From positions 1 through 9,921 of the forward strand of contig CARTDZ010000034.1 in NCBI GenBank assembly GCA_949067325.1: 9,921 bases of DNA, given 5' to 3'. Origin of the DNA: an uncultured Eubacteriales bacterium. Lineage in GTDB: Bacteria; Bacillota; Clostridia; Christensenellales; UBA1242. Below, one piece after another: positions 1 through 6,079 of this stretch. The notes under the pieces were generated by a model. That model was not told the origin of the DNA, made no database searches, and saw only the letters and a program-made list of their open reading frames with translations. Within the stretch, counting starts at the first letter, position 1, and every line of letters starts with the position of its first letter. The position numbers and the translations under genes are program-made.

Positions 1-1
1 A

Positions 2-1837
2 AACAAAACCACCAAAACAAAAGTAATTTTGGAAATTATAGATAAAAAATTTCAAAATACAGCTGAAATAATAAACTTTATTTCAAATCACAACTTTAAC
101 AAAGAAATTTCTTCTAGGTTAACTAATATAGCTATAAATTTTCACGACTTGAAAACGCTTAGAAAAAATTGTGAAAAAGCTTTTCAATCAGAGGCAGAAA
201 AAATATCAAAAAACTTTGGTATACAAAAAAATTCTGATTTGTTTGACAATATACTTATGCTTGAAAGTGAAATTAAACTTTATCAAATGTTTGGCGATTA
301 TGATACTGCTAAAAATTTAACAAAGCAACTTTATATGGTAGGTCTACTTAATTCAGACGTACCCAACGTGGTTTATTGGCATGCAAATTATCTCGCATGT
401 GATAAATGTAAAAAACTTCACGATGATTGTGAACCATATATAGCTGAATTTATAGAGGCTTTTAGAAATCAAATTTCACACCCTAACTGTCAATGTATAT
501 TTAAAAACACACCTCCTACGCCCGGAGTATATCTTAATACCCCAGAAAGTTCTGCATTTGCAGAGTTTTTTAAAAATCCAAGAAAAGCTTTGACAAATTT
601 CTTTTCTTCGCTCACTTTTAGCGACATAGCACATGGAGTGTTGGATATTTTAGGATTTATTCCCGTTTTCGGAGCTATTGCTGACGGCATAAACGCAGTT
701 TATTATATAGCAGAAGGCGATTATTTAAATGCAGCATTATCAGGTGTGGCCGCAATCCCATTAGTTGGATATGTAGATGGAACAATTAAGACTATAAACA
801 CAGGCGCAAAAGTAATAGACAAAGCAAATGATACGATAAAACTTGTTGACAAAGTTTCTGATGCAATGAAAGTGGCCGACAAACTTAAAGATGCCACAAG
901 AGTGATTGATAAATATGGAGAAATATCAAAAGTTATTGATAAAATAAGCGACACATCAAAATTTGTAGATAATATCTCTGAATACTCAAAAGCTTTTGAT
1001 AAAATTGCGAATTCAATAAAAGACATAGAAAAAATTAGCGACATAACTAAAACTTCAGAAAATATCATTGACGCTATAAAATCTATAGACAAAACAATTT
1101 CCAAAATGCTTAAAAAAAATATAAAATCTGTCGCAACTGCCGCTGAAATAGCAAAAGGACTTAATAAAGCTAGTACGGCAAAAAATTTTCAAACTTTATC
1201 CAAAAAGGCATCTGTAGGAGATAACATTTCTGACGTAATTAAAACAACGGATAAAATGAATGATATTATAAAAAATAGTGATATGGCTTCCAATATATTA
1301 AAAACATCAGATAAAGCCAGTGACTTTGCTAAAGTTTCAAATTATATTATTGACACTTCGAAATCCATTGACAAAGCTTCCGATGTTATAAAAAGAACTG
1401 ATAATTTTGCAGATGCTTTAAAAGCATCAAATAATTTGCAAGACGCACAAAAATATGTTACACTTAAAAGACCAACTCCTAGGCAGTCAGAACTCGATTT
1501 TATTAAAAATAATCCGAATTTTAGCAGCCAAGTTTCTTTTAAAAATGGTGAAAGAGTAAAATATGGTACAAAAAGTAGTTCAAGAATAGATGCCTATAAA
1601 AATGGAACATCTATTGAAATTAAAAATTACGACTTGAGCAAAAAACAAAATATAATAAACTTGTTAAACGTTTTACAAAAACAATATTATGAACGTTTGA
1701 TAAATTTGCCTAAAGGAACTAAACAAATTGCGACTATTGATATTCGAGGGCAAAAAATTGACAAGAATTTATTAAAAATTTTAAAGAAAAAATTATTAGA
1801 AATTTATGACAAAGTGAGGTTTATTTATGACATCTAA
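2..1837 (+). CDS. Polymorphic toxin, 5'-partial: MuF-like segment, pre-toxin hydrophobic segment, decapeptide repeats, C-terminal PD-(D/E)xK-like nuclease domain
   Basis: The frame is open to the left edge. The first possible start is a TTG at 29 with no ribosome binding site, so the true start probably lies outside; residues below count from that TTG. Residues 117-158 carry CDKC (124-127) and HPNCQC (151-156) after a YWHANYLAC stretch, resembling the Cys/His end of Mu gpF (MuF) domains found in phage-encoded toxins. Residues 198-250 are hydrophobic (ILGFIPVFGAIADG ... GDYLNAALS ... IPLVG), typical of pre-toxin segments in RHS/LXG-type toxins. Residues 261-475 are mostly 10-residue repeats. 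Residues about 484-602 hold GTKSSSRID (D521), SIEIKNY (E530, K532), NLPKGTKQ and IDIRGQ, matching a toxin-tip family I recall from RHS/CDI proteins and consistent with a PD-(D/E)xK nuclease fold. The target (DNA or RNA) is unknown. The gene overlaps the next by 11 bp. The toxin role is well supported; the activity is inferred. Confidence 0.82.
   Translation, partial: NKTTKTKVILEIIDKKFQNTAEIINFISNHNFNKEISSRLTNIAINFHDLKTLRKNCEKAFQSEAEKISKNFGIQKNSDLFDNILMLESEIKLYQMFGDYDTAKNLTKQLYMVGLLNSDVPNVVYWHANYLACDKCKKLHDDCEPYIAEFIEAFRNQISHPNCQCIFKNTPPTPGVYLNTPESSAFAEFFKNPRKALTNFFSSLTFSDIAHGVLDILGFIPVFGAIADGINAVYYIAEGDYLNAALSGVAAIPLVGYVDGTIKTINTGAKVIDKANDTIKLVDKVSDAMKVADKLKDATRVIDKYGEISKVIDKISDTSKFVDNISEYSKAFDKIANSIKDIEKISDITKTSENIIDAIKSIDKTISKMLKKNIKSVATAAEIAKGLNKASTAKNFQTLSKKASVGDNISDVIKTTDKMNDIIKNSDMASNILKTSDKASDFAKVSNYIIDTSKSIDKASDVIKRTDNFADALKASNNLQDAQKYVTLKRPTPRQSELDFIKNNPNFSSQVSFKNGERVKYGTKSSSRIDAYKNGTSIEIKNYDLSKKQNIINLLNVLQKQYYERLINLPKGTKQIATIDIRGQKIDKNLLKILKKKLLEIYDKVRFIYDI
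809..1108 (+). repeat. Coding decapeptide repeat block 1 (30-bp unit, ten units)
   Basis: Residues 261-360 of the toxin repeat every 10 residues, with Lys or Arg at the first position of nearly every unit. The unit is roughly K-x-[IVS]-D-K-x-[SN]-D-x-x, for example KVIDKISDTS followed by KFVDNISEYS. At the DNA level the 30-bp units have diverged, so this is an old, selected repeat rather than a recent expansion. It probably forms an extended helical spacer between the hydrophobic segment and the toxic tip. Confidence 0.85.
1229..1453 (+). repeat. Coding decapeptide repeat block 2 (30-bp unit, about seven units)
   Basis: Residues 401-475 of the toxin return to the 10-residue period after a 40-residue interruption rich in A, K and S. 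Lysines fall at 405, 415, 425, 435, 445, 455, 465 and 475, with units such as KTSDKASDFA and KSIDKASDVI. The register differs from block 1, so the interruption is not a whole number of units relative to the D-K motif. The block ends immediately before the C-terminal nuclease-like domain. Confidence 0.83.
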
Positions 1838-2303
1838 AAAAATAAAATGCAATATAACGGATATAGACGACGCACTTAGTGTTTCAAAAGTGTTTTTGTT
1901 GGTTGAACCATTTAGTTTTGAACTTTTAGAAATTCCTCTTTATCGGTCTTTCTTTGACAACGTTTGTTTCTATCTCGAAAATAAAATTTGGGGTTCGCGT
2001 TTTCCTATTGTTATGCAAAACTTATACAATGGAGCAGTAGAAGTTTCAAATCTTAAAGATTTATTAAAGGAAATAGACATTATTCAGCAAGAATTTTCAA
2101 AAATTGAAGTCAACGATTTGATTTGGGATATAGAGAACTTAGAAGAAAGATGCCCCTATCTTGACAATATGGTAGATGAAATTAAAACGCTTGCAGATTT
2201 TTGGAAAACTAGTTATAAATCTGAAGACATGTTTGAAATTTTAAAAAGAATTATAAATTTTGCGATTGAAAATCAAACTGAAATTTTAGTCGAATTTGAA
2301 TAA
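1827..2303 (+). CDS. Immunity protein, probable Imm70 family
   Basis: This small acidic cytoplasmic protein of 158 residues should neutralise the toxin encoded just upstream. Its ATG overlaps the end of the toxin gene by 11 bp. A GTGAGGT ribosome binding site at 1814-1820, inside the toxin reading frame, gives good spacing, so the two are translationally coupled. There is no signal peptide or membrane segment. The pattern SFFDNVCFYLE...WGSRFPIVMQNLYNG, then LKEIDIIQQEFSKI, then LIWDIENLEE and a final ISxL-like ADFWKTS...MFEILKRII block matches my memory of the Imm70 family, where a WDIE(D/N)L motif is characteristic. Position as the last gene before a strong terminator fits a toxin-immunity pair. 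The family name is from memory of motifs; an unrelated immunity family is the main alternative. Confidence 0.75.
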   Translation: MTSKKIKCNITDIDDALSVSKVFLLVEPFSFELLEIPLYRSFFDNVCFYLENKIWGSRFPIVMQNLYNGAVEVSNLKDLLKEIDIIQQEFSKIEVNDLIWDIENLEERCPYLDNMVDEIKTLADFWKTSYKSEDMFEILKRIINFAIENQTEILVEFE

Positions 2304-2305
2304 TT

Positions 2306-2333
2306 AAAAGCACGCCAAGCGGTGTGCTTTTTT
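2306..2333. terminator. Rho-independent terminator after the immunity gene, probably bidirectional
   Basis: An 11-bp stem (2306-2316 with 2321-2331, one G-T wobble) has a 4-nt loop AAGC and is followed by a T run on the + strand. The A run on its left arm becomes a U run on the - strand, so it could also stop transcripts leaving hflX about 135 nt after that gene ends. No other terminator is visible between the two convergent genes. Confidence 0.88.
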
Positions 2334-2467
2334 CTTGCGATTTTATTTATTGAATGACGACATTTGATGTGAAAATTATAAATTTTATGCTTTGCCATTC
2401 TCAGCTTTAAAAAAGCGGAACGATTTGATTTGTTGGATAGTGACGAAAAACAGTTTTGAATGAAAAC

Positions 2468-3577
2468 CTATTGCTCAAGAGTTTTTGAAATGGTTTGAAG
2501 CAGTTTGTCAAGGCCACGTTTTGTTTTTGTTGAGATGAGAATTTCGTTTTGTTTAAGTTCTACAGGCTTGGTGAGTTTGTCTGATTTGTTGTAGACTATG
2601 AGGCGATTTTGGGTGGCGTTAAGTTTGTCGAGAAGGTCGTTTGTAACTTTCATATTGATTTGATATTCAACACCTCTATCAGTTTTGGTGTCAAGCGAAA
2701 TATCTACTACATGAAGGATAAGGTCAGCGTCTGCGGCTTCTTCAAGCGTTGAAGAAAAGGCATCGACAAGCTGGTGAGGAAGGTCGCTGATAAAGCCTAC
2801 GGTATCAGTGAGAATGGCGTATTTGCCTTCACCAAGATAGAGTTTGCGGCTTGTAGTGTCTAGCGTTGCGAAGTATTTGTCATCAGCATAAATGCTGTCT
2901 TTGGTGAGGGCATTTAAAAGGCTAGACTTGCCTGCATTTGTATAGCCCACGATTGCTATCTTTGGAAGGCCTGACTTGTTGCGTTCGCGACGAGAGATGG
3001 AACGCTGCTCTTTTATTTTTTCAATCTGCTTTTTAAGGCTTTCAATCTCTTTTTCTAGGATACGCTTGTTTAGTTCAAGCTTTGTTTCCCCTGGGCCGCG
3101 CATACCTACGCCCGCCCCGCCAAAACGTCCGCTAGTGCCTGCAATTTCCCCAAGGCGGGGCAGGACATATTTGTCTTGCGCAAGACGGACTTGAAGTTTT
3201 GCCTCGTTTGACCTTGCGCCTTTGGCAAATATATCTATGATAAGCCCTACTCTGTCGACGACCTTGACACCCCAAGCGTTTGATAGATTCTTCATTTGGC
3301 TGCCGCTTAATTGATAATCCACAATCGCGACGTCAATGACTTCGTCACAATTTTCGATATACTCACCTATTTCGTCTAGCTTGCCTTTGCCTAAAACTGT
3401 GGCTTTGTTGAAGTCTTTTATGACTTGATAAAAGCTTTTCACGACATTAAGGCCTGCTGTTTGACAGAGGCGAGTAGTTTCGTCTATCTTTCGTGAAATA
3501 TCATCTTCCTTTTTGGTTGAGACTGCGACTATCACGCAGTTTTCTTTTGTTTCTTGATTTGAATGAAGTTTTGCCAT
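2468..3577 (-). CDS. hflX: GTPase HflX (ribosome-associated)
   Basis: HflX is a TRAFAC GTPase that binds the 50S subunit and splits stalled or stress-inactivated ribosomes. The protein has 369 residues, somewhat shorter than many HflX proteins (about 400-430). The N-terminal HflX domain spans about 15-140. A glycine-rich linker follows at 149-164 (SGRFGGAGVGMRGPGE), then a charged helical region (165-200). The G domain begins with the P-loop GYTNAGKS (211-218), followed by FATLDTT (236-242, G2), DTVGF (258-262, G3) and NKSD (330-333, G4). All nucleotide-binding motifs are intact. The ATG at 3577 is the first start after an in-frame stop at 3587-3589, but no clear Shine-Dalgarno precedes it. 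The gene follows the lipoprotein gene on the same strand, with a terminator between them. Confidence 0.96.
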   Translation of the reverse strand: MAKLHSNQETKENCVIVAVSTKKEDDISRKIDETTRLCQTAGLNVVKSFYQVIKDFNKATVLGKGKLDEIGEYIENCDEVIDVAIVDYQLSGSQMKNLSNAWGVKVVDRVGLIIDIFAKGARSNEAKLQVRLAQDKYVLPRLGEIAGTSGRFGGAGVGMRGPGETKLELNKRILEKEIESLKKQIEKIKEQRSISRRERNKSGLPKIAIVGYTNAGKSSLLNALTKDSIYADDKYFATLDTTSRKLYLGEGKYAILTDTVGFISDLPHQLVDAFSSTLEEAADADLILHVVDISLDTKTDRGVEYQINMKVTNDLLDKLNATQNRLIVYNKSDKLTKPVELKQNEILISTKTKRGLDKLLQTISKTLEQ

Positions 3578-3606
3578 GTTTTTATTTTAGCATATTTAAA
3601 AAAAAA

Positions 3607-3630
3607 TAAAAAGCGGATTGCCCGCCTTTT
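3607..3630 (-). terminator. Terminator of the lipoprotein gene
   Basis: Read on the - strand, AAAAGGCGG (3630-3622) pairs with CCGCTTTTT (3616-3608) with one G-T wobble and a 5-nt loop, ending in a U run. It overlaps the stop codon of the lipoprotein gene (3629-3631). It lies only about 30 bp before the hflX start, so hflX either relies on readthrough or has a promoter inside the lipoprotein gene. Confidence 0.8.
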
Positions 3631-4297
3631 AGTTGGTTTTTTGTAATATTGAGCCGTCATCAACTGAAATGATGACATTGTAGGTTTTTCCGTCGCGACC
3701 TTCGATTGTAAAGCACCAGAAAAGATTGTCAAAGTTGTCTGTTTGGCCTAAAACTTTGAGATAGCACTCACCTTCAAATGTTTTGCCTTTTGTGTAGGCT
3801 GAGATTTGAGAAGCAAGTTCTTCTTTTGCAATTGTTATGGCTTCTTCACCGCTTGTATTGAATGTTTTGCTTAGGTTTGCAAAATCAAATGTGATGTCTT
3901 TATATTCTATTCTTATTTGATCATCACTGCCCAATTGATAGCCAAGGTCGGCCATATATGAATGTGATATTGGGTTAAGGTCAAGTTTAAGTTCACTTTC
4001 ATTATCGTTTATAGTGATTTTTGCTGCGATGATATTATCGTTCAAATTCAAGTCGAACTTGATATTTATAAGCGAAAAGTCGCAAGGCTGTTGGCTATAT
4101 CCGTCGATTGAATATGGGTTTTCTCGCGTGCCAACGCTGATTGATGCTCTATGGTTGCCATTTTGCGACGAATAGTAAATCGTCGTTTGTTCTGACATAT
4201 TGTCTTCGATTTTGGCACTTTCTCCTTGGCAGCCAAAAAGCATAAATGGTGCAAGCAAAAGCATTGAAGATATAGCAAAAGTTGTTGATTTTTTCAT
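3629..4297 (-). CDS. Small secreted lipoprotein, PepSY-like C-terminus, function unknown
   Basis: I do not recognise a named family. The 222-residue product begins with a lysine pair, a hydrophobic stretch (about 7-21) and a lipobox-like LFGC ending at Cys23. It is therefore probably lipid-anchored on the outer face of the membrane; Phe at the -2 position makes the lipobox non-canonical. The mature part looks beta-rich. The last 70 residues contain EEAITIAKEELASQI, then a Trp/Cys-containing strand and YNVIISVDDGSILQ, which resembles the fold and ending of PepSY-type domains (low certainty). A GAGGTG ribosome binding site (4305-4310) sets the start. The gene is divergent from the aldolase gene and has its own terminator. 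Confidence 0.78.
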   Translation of the reverse strand: MKKSTTFAISSMLLLAPFMLFGCQGESAKIEDNMSEQTTIYYSSQNGNHRASISVGTRENPYSIDGYSQQPCDFSLINIKFDLNLNDNIIAAKITINDNESELKLDLNPISHSYMADLGYQLGSDDQIRIEYKDITFDFANLSKTFNTSGEEAITIAKEELASQISAYTKGKTFEGECYLKVLGQTDNFDNLFWCFTIEGRDGKTYNVIISVDDGSILQKTN

Positions 4298-4325
4298 ATT
4301 TTTTCACCTCTTTTTAAATAATATG

Positions 4326-4354
4326 TTGGGGGTTTGTAAAAAATGTGTTACAAT
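4326..4354 (+). promoter_or_regulatory. Promoter of the aldolase gene with extended -10
   Basis: TGTTACAAT contains an extended -10 (TG at 4346-4347, TACAAT at 4349-4354). A poor -35, TTGGGG (4326-4331), lies 17 bp upstream. The predicted transcript start is near 4361, leaving a leader of about 14 nt that carries AAGG/GGTG just before the ATG. A dyad TTGTAA-N8-TTACAA (4334-4339 and 4348-4353) overlaps the -10 and could be an operator. Confidence 0.6.
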
Positions 4355-4374
4355 TTGTCTAAGGTTGGTGAATT

Positions 4375-5286
4375 ATGAAAGACTTAAATTTTTATTATAA
4401 CAAAGCATTAAAAAAAGGTTTTGCTTTGGGCGCTTTCAATTTTAATAATATGGAGGTTTTGCAAGGAATATTATCAGCAAGCGATTCTCTTGCCTCCCCT
4501 TGTATATTGGCAGTGAGTGAAGGTGCGATGAGCTATATGGGCGAATTTTTGCCAGCGTTTGTGGAAGTTGTCAAAAAGCACAAAGGTGTTTTTGTGCATC
4601 TTGACCATGGCAAAAGTTTTGAGGTTTGCAAAAAAGCTGTCTTGCTTGGTTTTGACAGCGTTATGATTGATGGATCAGCTTTGAGTTTTGAAGAAAATGT
4701 CAAGCTTACCAAAAAAGTGGTGGATTTTGCTCATAAGCGAGGCGTCTTGGTAGAAGGCGAGCTTGGGCAGCTTAAAGGCATTGAGGAAGATGTGACATCA
4801 AGTGAGCATCATTTTACTGACCCTATCAAAGCCAAGGAGTTTGTTGAAAAAACTGGAGTTGACACTCTTGCGATAGCGATTGGAACTAGCCATGGTGCTT
4901 ACAAATACAAAGGCAGGCAGGAGCTTAGGTTTGACATTTTGGAGGAGATTGAAAAGCTTTTGCCAGATTTTCCGCTTGTGCTTCATGGTGCTTCGACGGT
5001 TGAAAAGAGACTGGTGGAAAGAATTAATACCAGCGGCGGCGAGATGAAAGAAGCGGTTGGCATACCAGAAGAATTGCTGCGAAGAGCGATAAAAGAACAT
5101 AACATTGTCAAGATAAACACTGACACTGATTTGAGGCTGGCTATGACTTGTGGCGTAAGAGAAAACTTGAAACAAAATAGCAAAGAGATAGACCCGCGAA
5201 AATACATTGGCAGTGGAAGAGAGCTTGTTGAAAAAGTTGTGAAAAACAAGATAGAAAATATGCTGTTTTCAAAGGGTCAAATTTAA
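4375..5286 (+). CDS. fba: Class II fructose-1,6-bisphosphate aldolase
   Basis: The enzyme reversibly cleaves fructose 1,6-bisphosphate into dihydroxyacetone phosphate and glyceraldehyde 3-phosphate in cytoplasmic glycolysis and gluconeogenesis, using a divalent metal, usually zinc. At 303 residues it has the normal length for the Gram-positive class II type. Motifs in order are FNFNN (21-25), HLDHG (75-79, catalytic Asp77 and zinc ligand His78), GFDSVMIDGS (92-101), VEGELG (126-131), GTSHG (170-174, ligand His173), LHGAS (203-207, ligand His204) and KINTDTDLR (246-254, phosphate binding). All metal ligands are present. It sits alone between two divergent or convergent neighbours, with its own promoter and a terminator about 70 bp after the stop. 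A tagatose- or ketose-bisphosphate aldolase of the same family is a less likely alternative. Confidence 0.95.
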   Translation: MKDLNFYYNKALKKGFALGAFNFNNMEVLQGILSASDSLASPCILAVSEGAMSYMGEFLPAFVEVVKKHKGVFVHLDHGKSFEVCKKAVLLGFDSVMIDGSALSFEENVKLTKKVVDFAHKRGVLVEGELGQLKGIEEDVTSSEHHFTDPIKAKEFVEKTGVDTLAIAIGTSHGAYKYKGRQELRFDILEEIEKLLPDFPLVLHGASTVEKRLVERINTSGGEMKEAVGIPEELLRRAIKEHNIVKINTDTDLRLAMTCGVRENLKQNSKEIDPRKYIGSGRELVEKVVKNKIENMLFSKGQI

Positions 5287-5355
5287 GTTTCTATCAAAGT
5301 AAATAACAATAAAAAAACAAAACCTAACAAATTTATGTATTGAAATTTACACAAT

Positions 5356-5385
5356 AAAAAAAGGGCTAGCAGACTGCCCTTTTTA
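5356..5385. terminator. Bidirectional terminator between fba and spoIIID
   Basis: AAAAAAGGGC (ending 5366) pairs with GCCCTTTTT (from 5376) around a 9-nt loop. T runs on both strands make it usable by the aldolase gene (+) and by spoIIID (-). It overlaps the spoIIID stop codon at 5383-5385. Confidence 0.88.
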
Positions 5386-5640
5386 CATTTCTTTTTCTTC
5401 TTCAGCATATTTACGTTTCGTTGCCAAGCCGCCTCTTATATGCTTTTGCGAAAAATTTTCTTCAAGCACTTTTTTTGTCTCTTCATACAAAGAAGGATCA
5501 ACATATTTGAGTTTGACTGAAACGTAGTTGTGCACTGTGCTTTTGCTGTAACCAAACACTTTTGCCGTTTGCCTCAAGGTGTCGTGCGTTTGGCAAATAT
5601 GGCCTGCCATCATACAGATTGTTTTTGACAAATCATTCAT
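5383..5640 (-). CDS. spoIIID: Stage III sporulation protein D (SpoIIID), DNA-binding regulator
   Basis: SpoIIID is the mother-cell transcription factor that, in Bacillus subtilis, modulates the sigma-E regulon and helps switch on sigma-K genes. The 85-residue protein matches the family's usual size. It has a helix-turn-helix at about 21-41 (TAKVFGYSKSTVHNYV) and the C-terminal basic signature KHIRGGLATKRKY (66-78), which contacts DNA in the Bacillus protein. A strong GGTGGAGGAAG ribosome binding site (5645-5655) fixes the ATG at 5640. One oddity is that the Bacillus KSTVHKD at the recognition helix reads KSTVHNY here. The terminator of the preceding acyl carrier protein gene isolates it, so it probably has its own promoter in 5641-5730. 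Confidence 0.95.
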   Translation of the reverse strand: MNDLSKTICMMAGHICQTHDTLRQTAKVFGYSKSTVHNYVSVKLKYVDPSLYEETKKVLEENFSQKHIRGGLATKRKYAEEEKEM

Positions 5641-5657
5641 AATCTTCCTCCACCTTA

Positions 5658-5685
5658 TAAACTATGAAAGATTTGCTCGCATTAT
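5658..5685 (-). promoter_or_regulatory. Candidate sigma-E-like promoter of spoIIID
   Basis: On the - strand, ATA (5685-5683) is followed after 16 nt by CATAGTTTA (5666-5658). This resembles the mother-cell sigma-E/sigma-K pattern (ATA, about 16 nt, CATA...). spoIIID is sigma-E dependent in B. subtilis. Against it, the implied transcript start lies at or just before the Shine-Dalgarno, giving a very short leader, and such a short motif can arise by chance in AT-rich DNA. Confidence 0.3.
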
Positions 5686-5728
5686 GTCATTTTTTGACGG
5701 CTTTTGTTTTTTTAGAAATTTTTATATA

Positions 5729-5752
5729 CAAAAAAAGAGCAGACTTGCTCTT
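5729..5752 (-). terminator. Terminator of the acyl carrier protein gene
   Basis: A 7-bp stem, AAGAGCA (5735-5741) with TGCTCTT (5746-5752), has a 4-nt loop. On the - strand it is followed by a long U run (5736 down to 5730). It overlaps the acpP stop codon. Confidence 0.85.
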
Positions 5753-5984
5753 ATTTTTTATGTTCATCTATTATTTTGACAATCGCAGGAATTGTTTTGA
5801 GTTTTTCCACTTCTTCATCAGGAATTGACACGCCGAACTCATCTTCAAAAGTCATCAAAAGTTCTACAACATCAAGAGAGTCTGCACCAAGGTCTTCTAT
5901 CACATTTGCGGTGTCTGAAATATCATCTTTTGAAATGCAAAGCTGTTCTGCGATGATTGATTTTACTCTATCAATAGTTTTCAT
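5751..5984 (-). CDS. acpP: Acyl carrier protein
   Basis: The 77-residue acidic protein carries acyl chains on a 4'-phosphopantetheine arm in fatty-acid (or related) synthesis in the cytoplasm. The attachment motif GADSLD is intact, with Ser36 as the modified residue. The four-helix pattern and the length are normal for ACP. A TGGAGG ribosome binding site (5991-5996) precedes the ATG. The gene has its own promoter (6005-6032) and terminators on both sides, so it is a single-gene unit. It is not next to fab or plsX genes, the usual location. Whether it is the housekeeping ACP or a second copy cannot be told from this window. Confidence 0.95.
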   Translation of the reverse strand: MKTIDRVKSIIAEQLCISKDDISDTANVIEDLGADSLDVVELLMTFEDEFGVSIPDEEVEKLKTIPAIVKIIDEHKK

Positions 5985-6004
5985 TTAGATCCTCCATATT
6001 TTGC

Positions 6005-6032
6005 ATTATATCATATTCTTATCTTTTTTCAA
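6005..6032 (-). promoter_or_regulatory. Sigma-A promoter of acpP
   Basis: On the - strand, TTGAAA (6032-6027), a 16-nt spacer and TATAAT (6010-6005) are preceded by an extended -10 TG (ATGATATAAT). This is close to consensus and among the best promoters in the window. It lies about 20 bp upstream of the acpP start. Confidence 0.85.
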
Positions 6033-6034
6033 AC

Positions 6035-6059
6035 AAAAAAATGGCTCTTTTGGCCATTT
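6035..6059 (-). terminator. Terminator of the spoIIQ-like gene
   Basis: AAATGGC (6039-6045) pairs with GCCATTT (6053-6059) around a 7-nt loop. On the - strand a U run of seven follows. It lies about 20 bp after the spoIIQ-like stop codon and just upstream of the acpP promoter. Confidence 0.85.
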
Positions 6060-6079
6060 ATTTGCAAGTTTATTGAATT

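Noticed and set aside
29..31. TTG as the start of the toxin gene
   Set aside because: The frame is open upstream to the window edge and no ribosome binding site precedes the TTG, so the gene is better treated as 5'-partial.
721..1104. Antisense reading frame opposite the toxin repeats
   Set aside because: It is a shadow created by the 30-bp periodic coding sequence, with no start signals of its own.
2400..2432. Terminator for hflX at GCTTTTTTAAAGC
   Set aside because: The stem is only 5 bp with a 3-nt loop, and no U run follows on the - strand; the stronger hairpin at 2306-2333 is the better candidate.
4798..5249. - strand reading frames inside the aldolase gene
   Set aside because: The + strand frame encodes all class II aldolase motifs; the antisense frames match nothing and lack ribosome binding sites.
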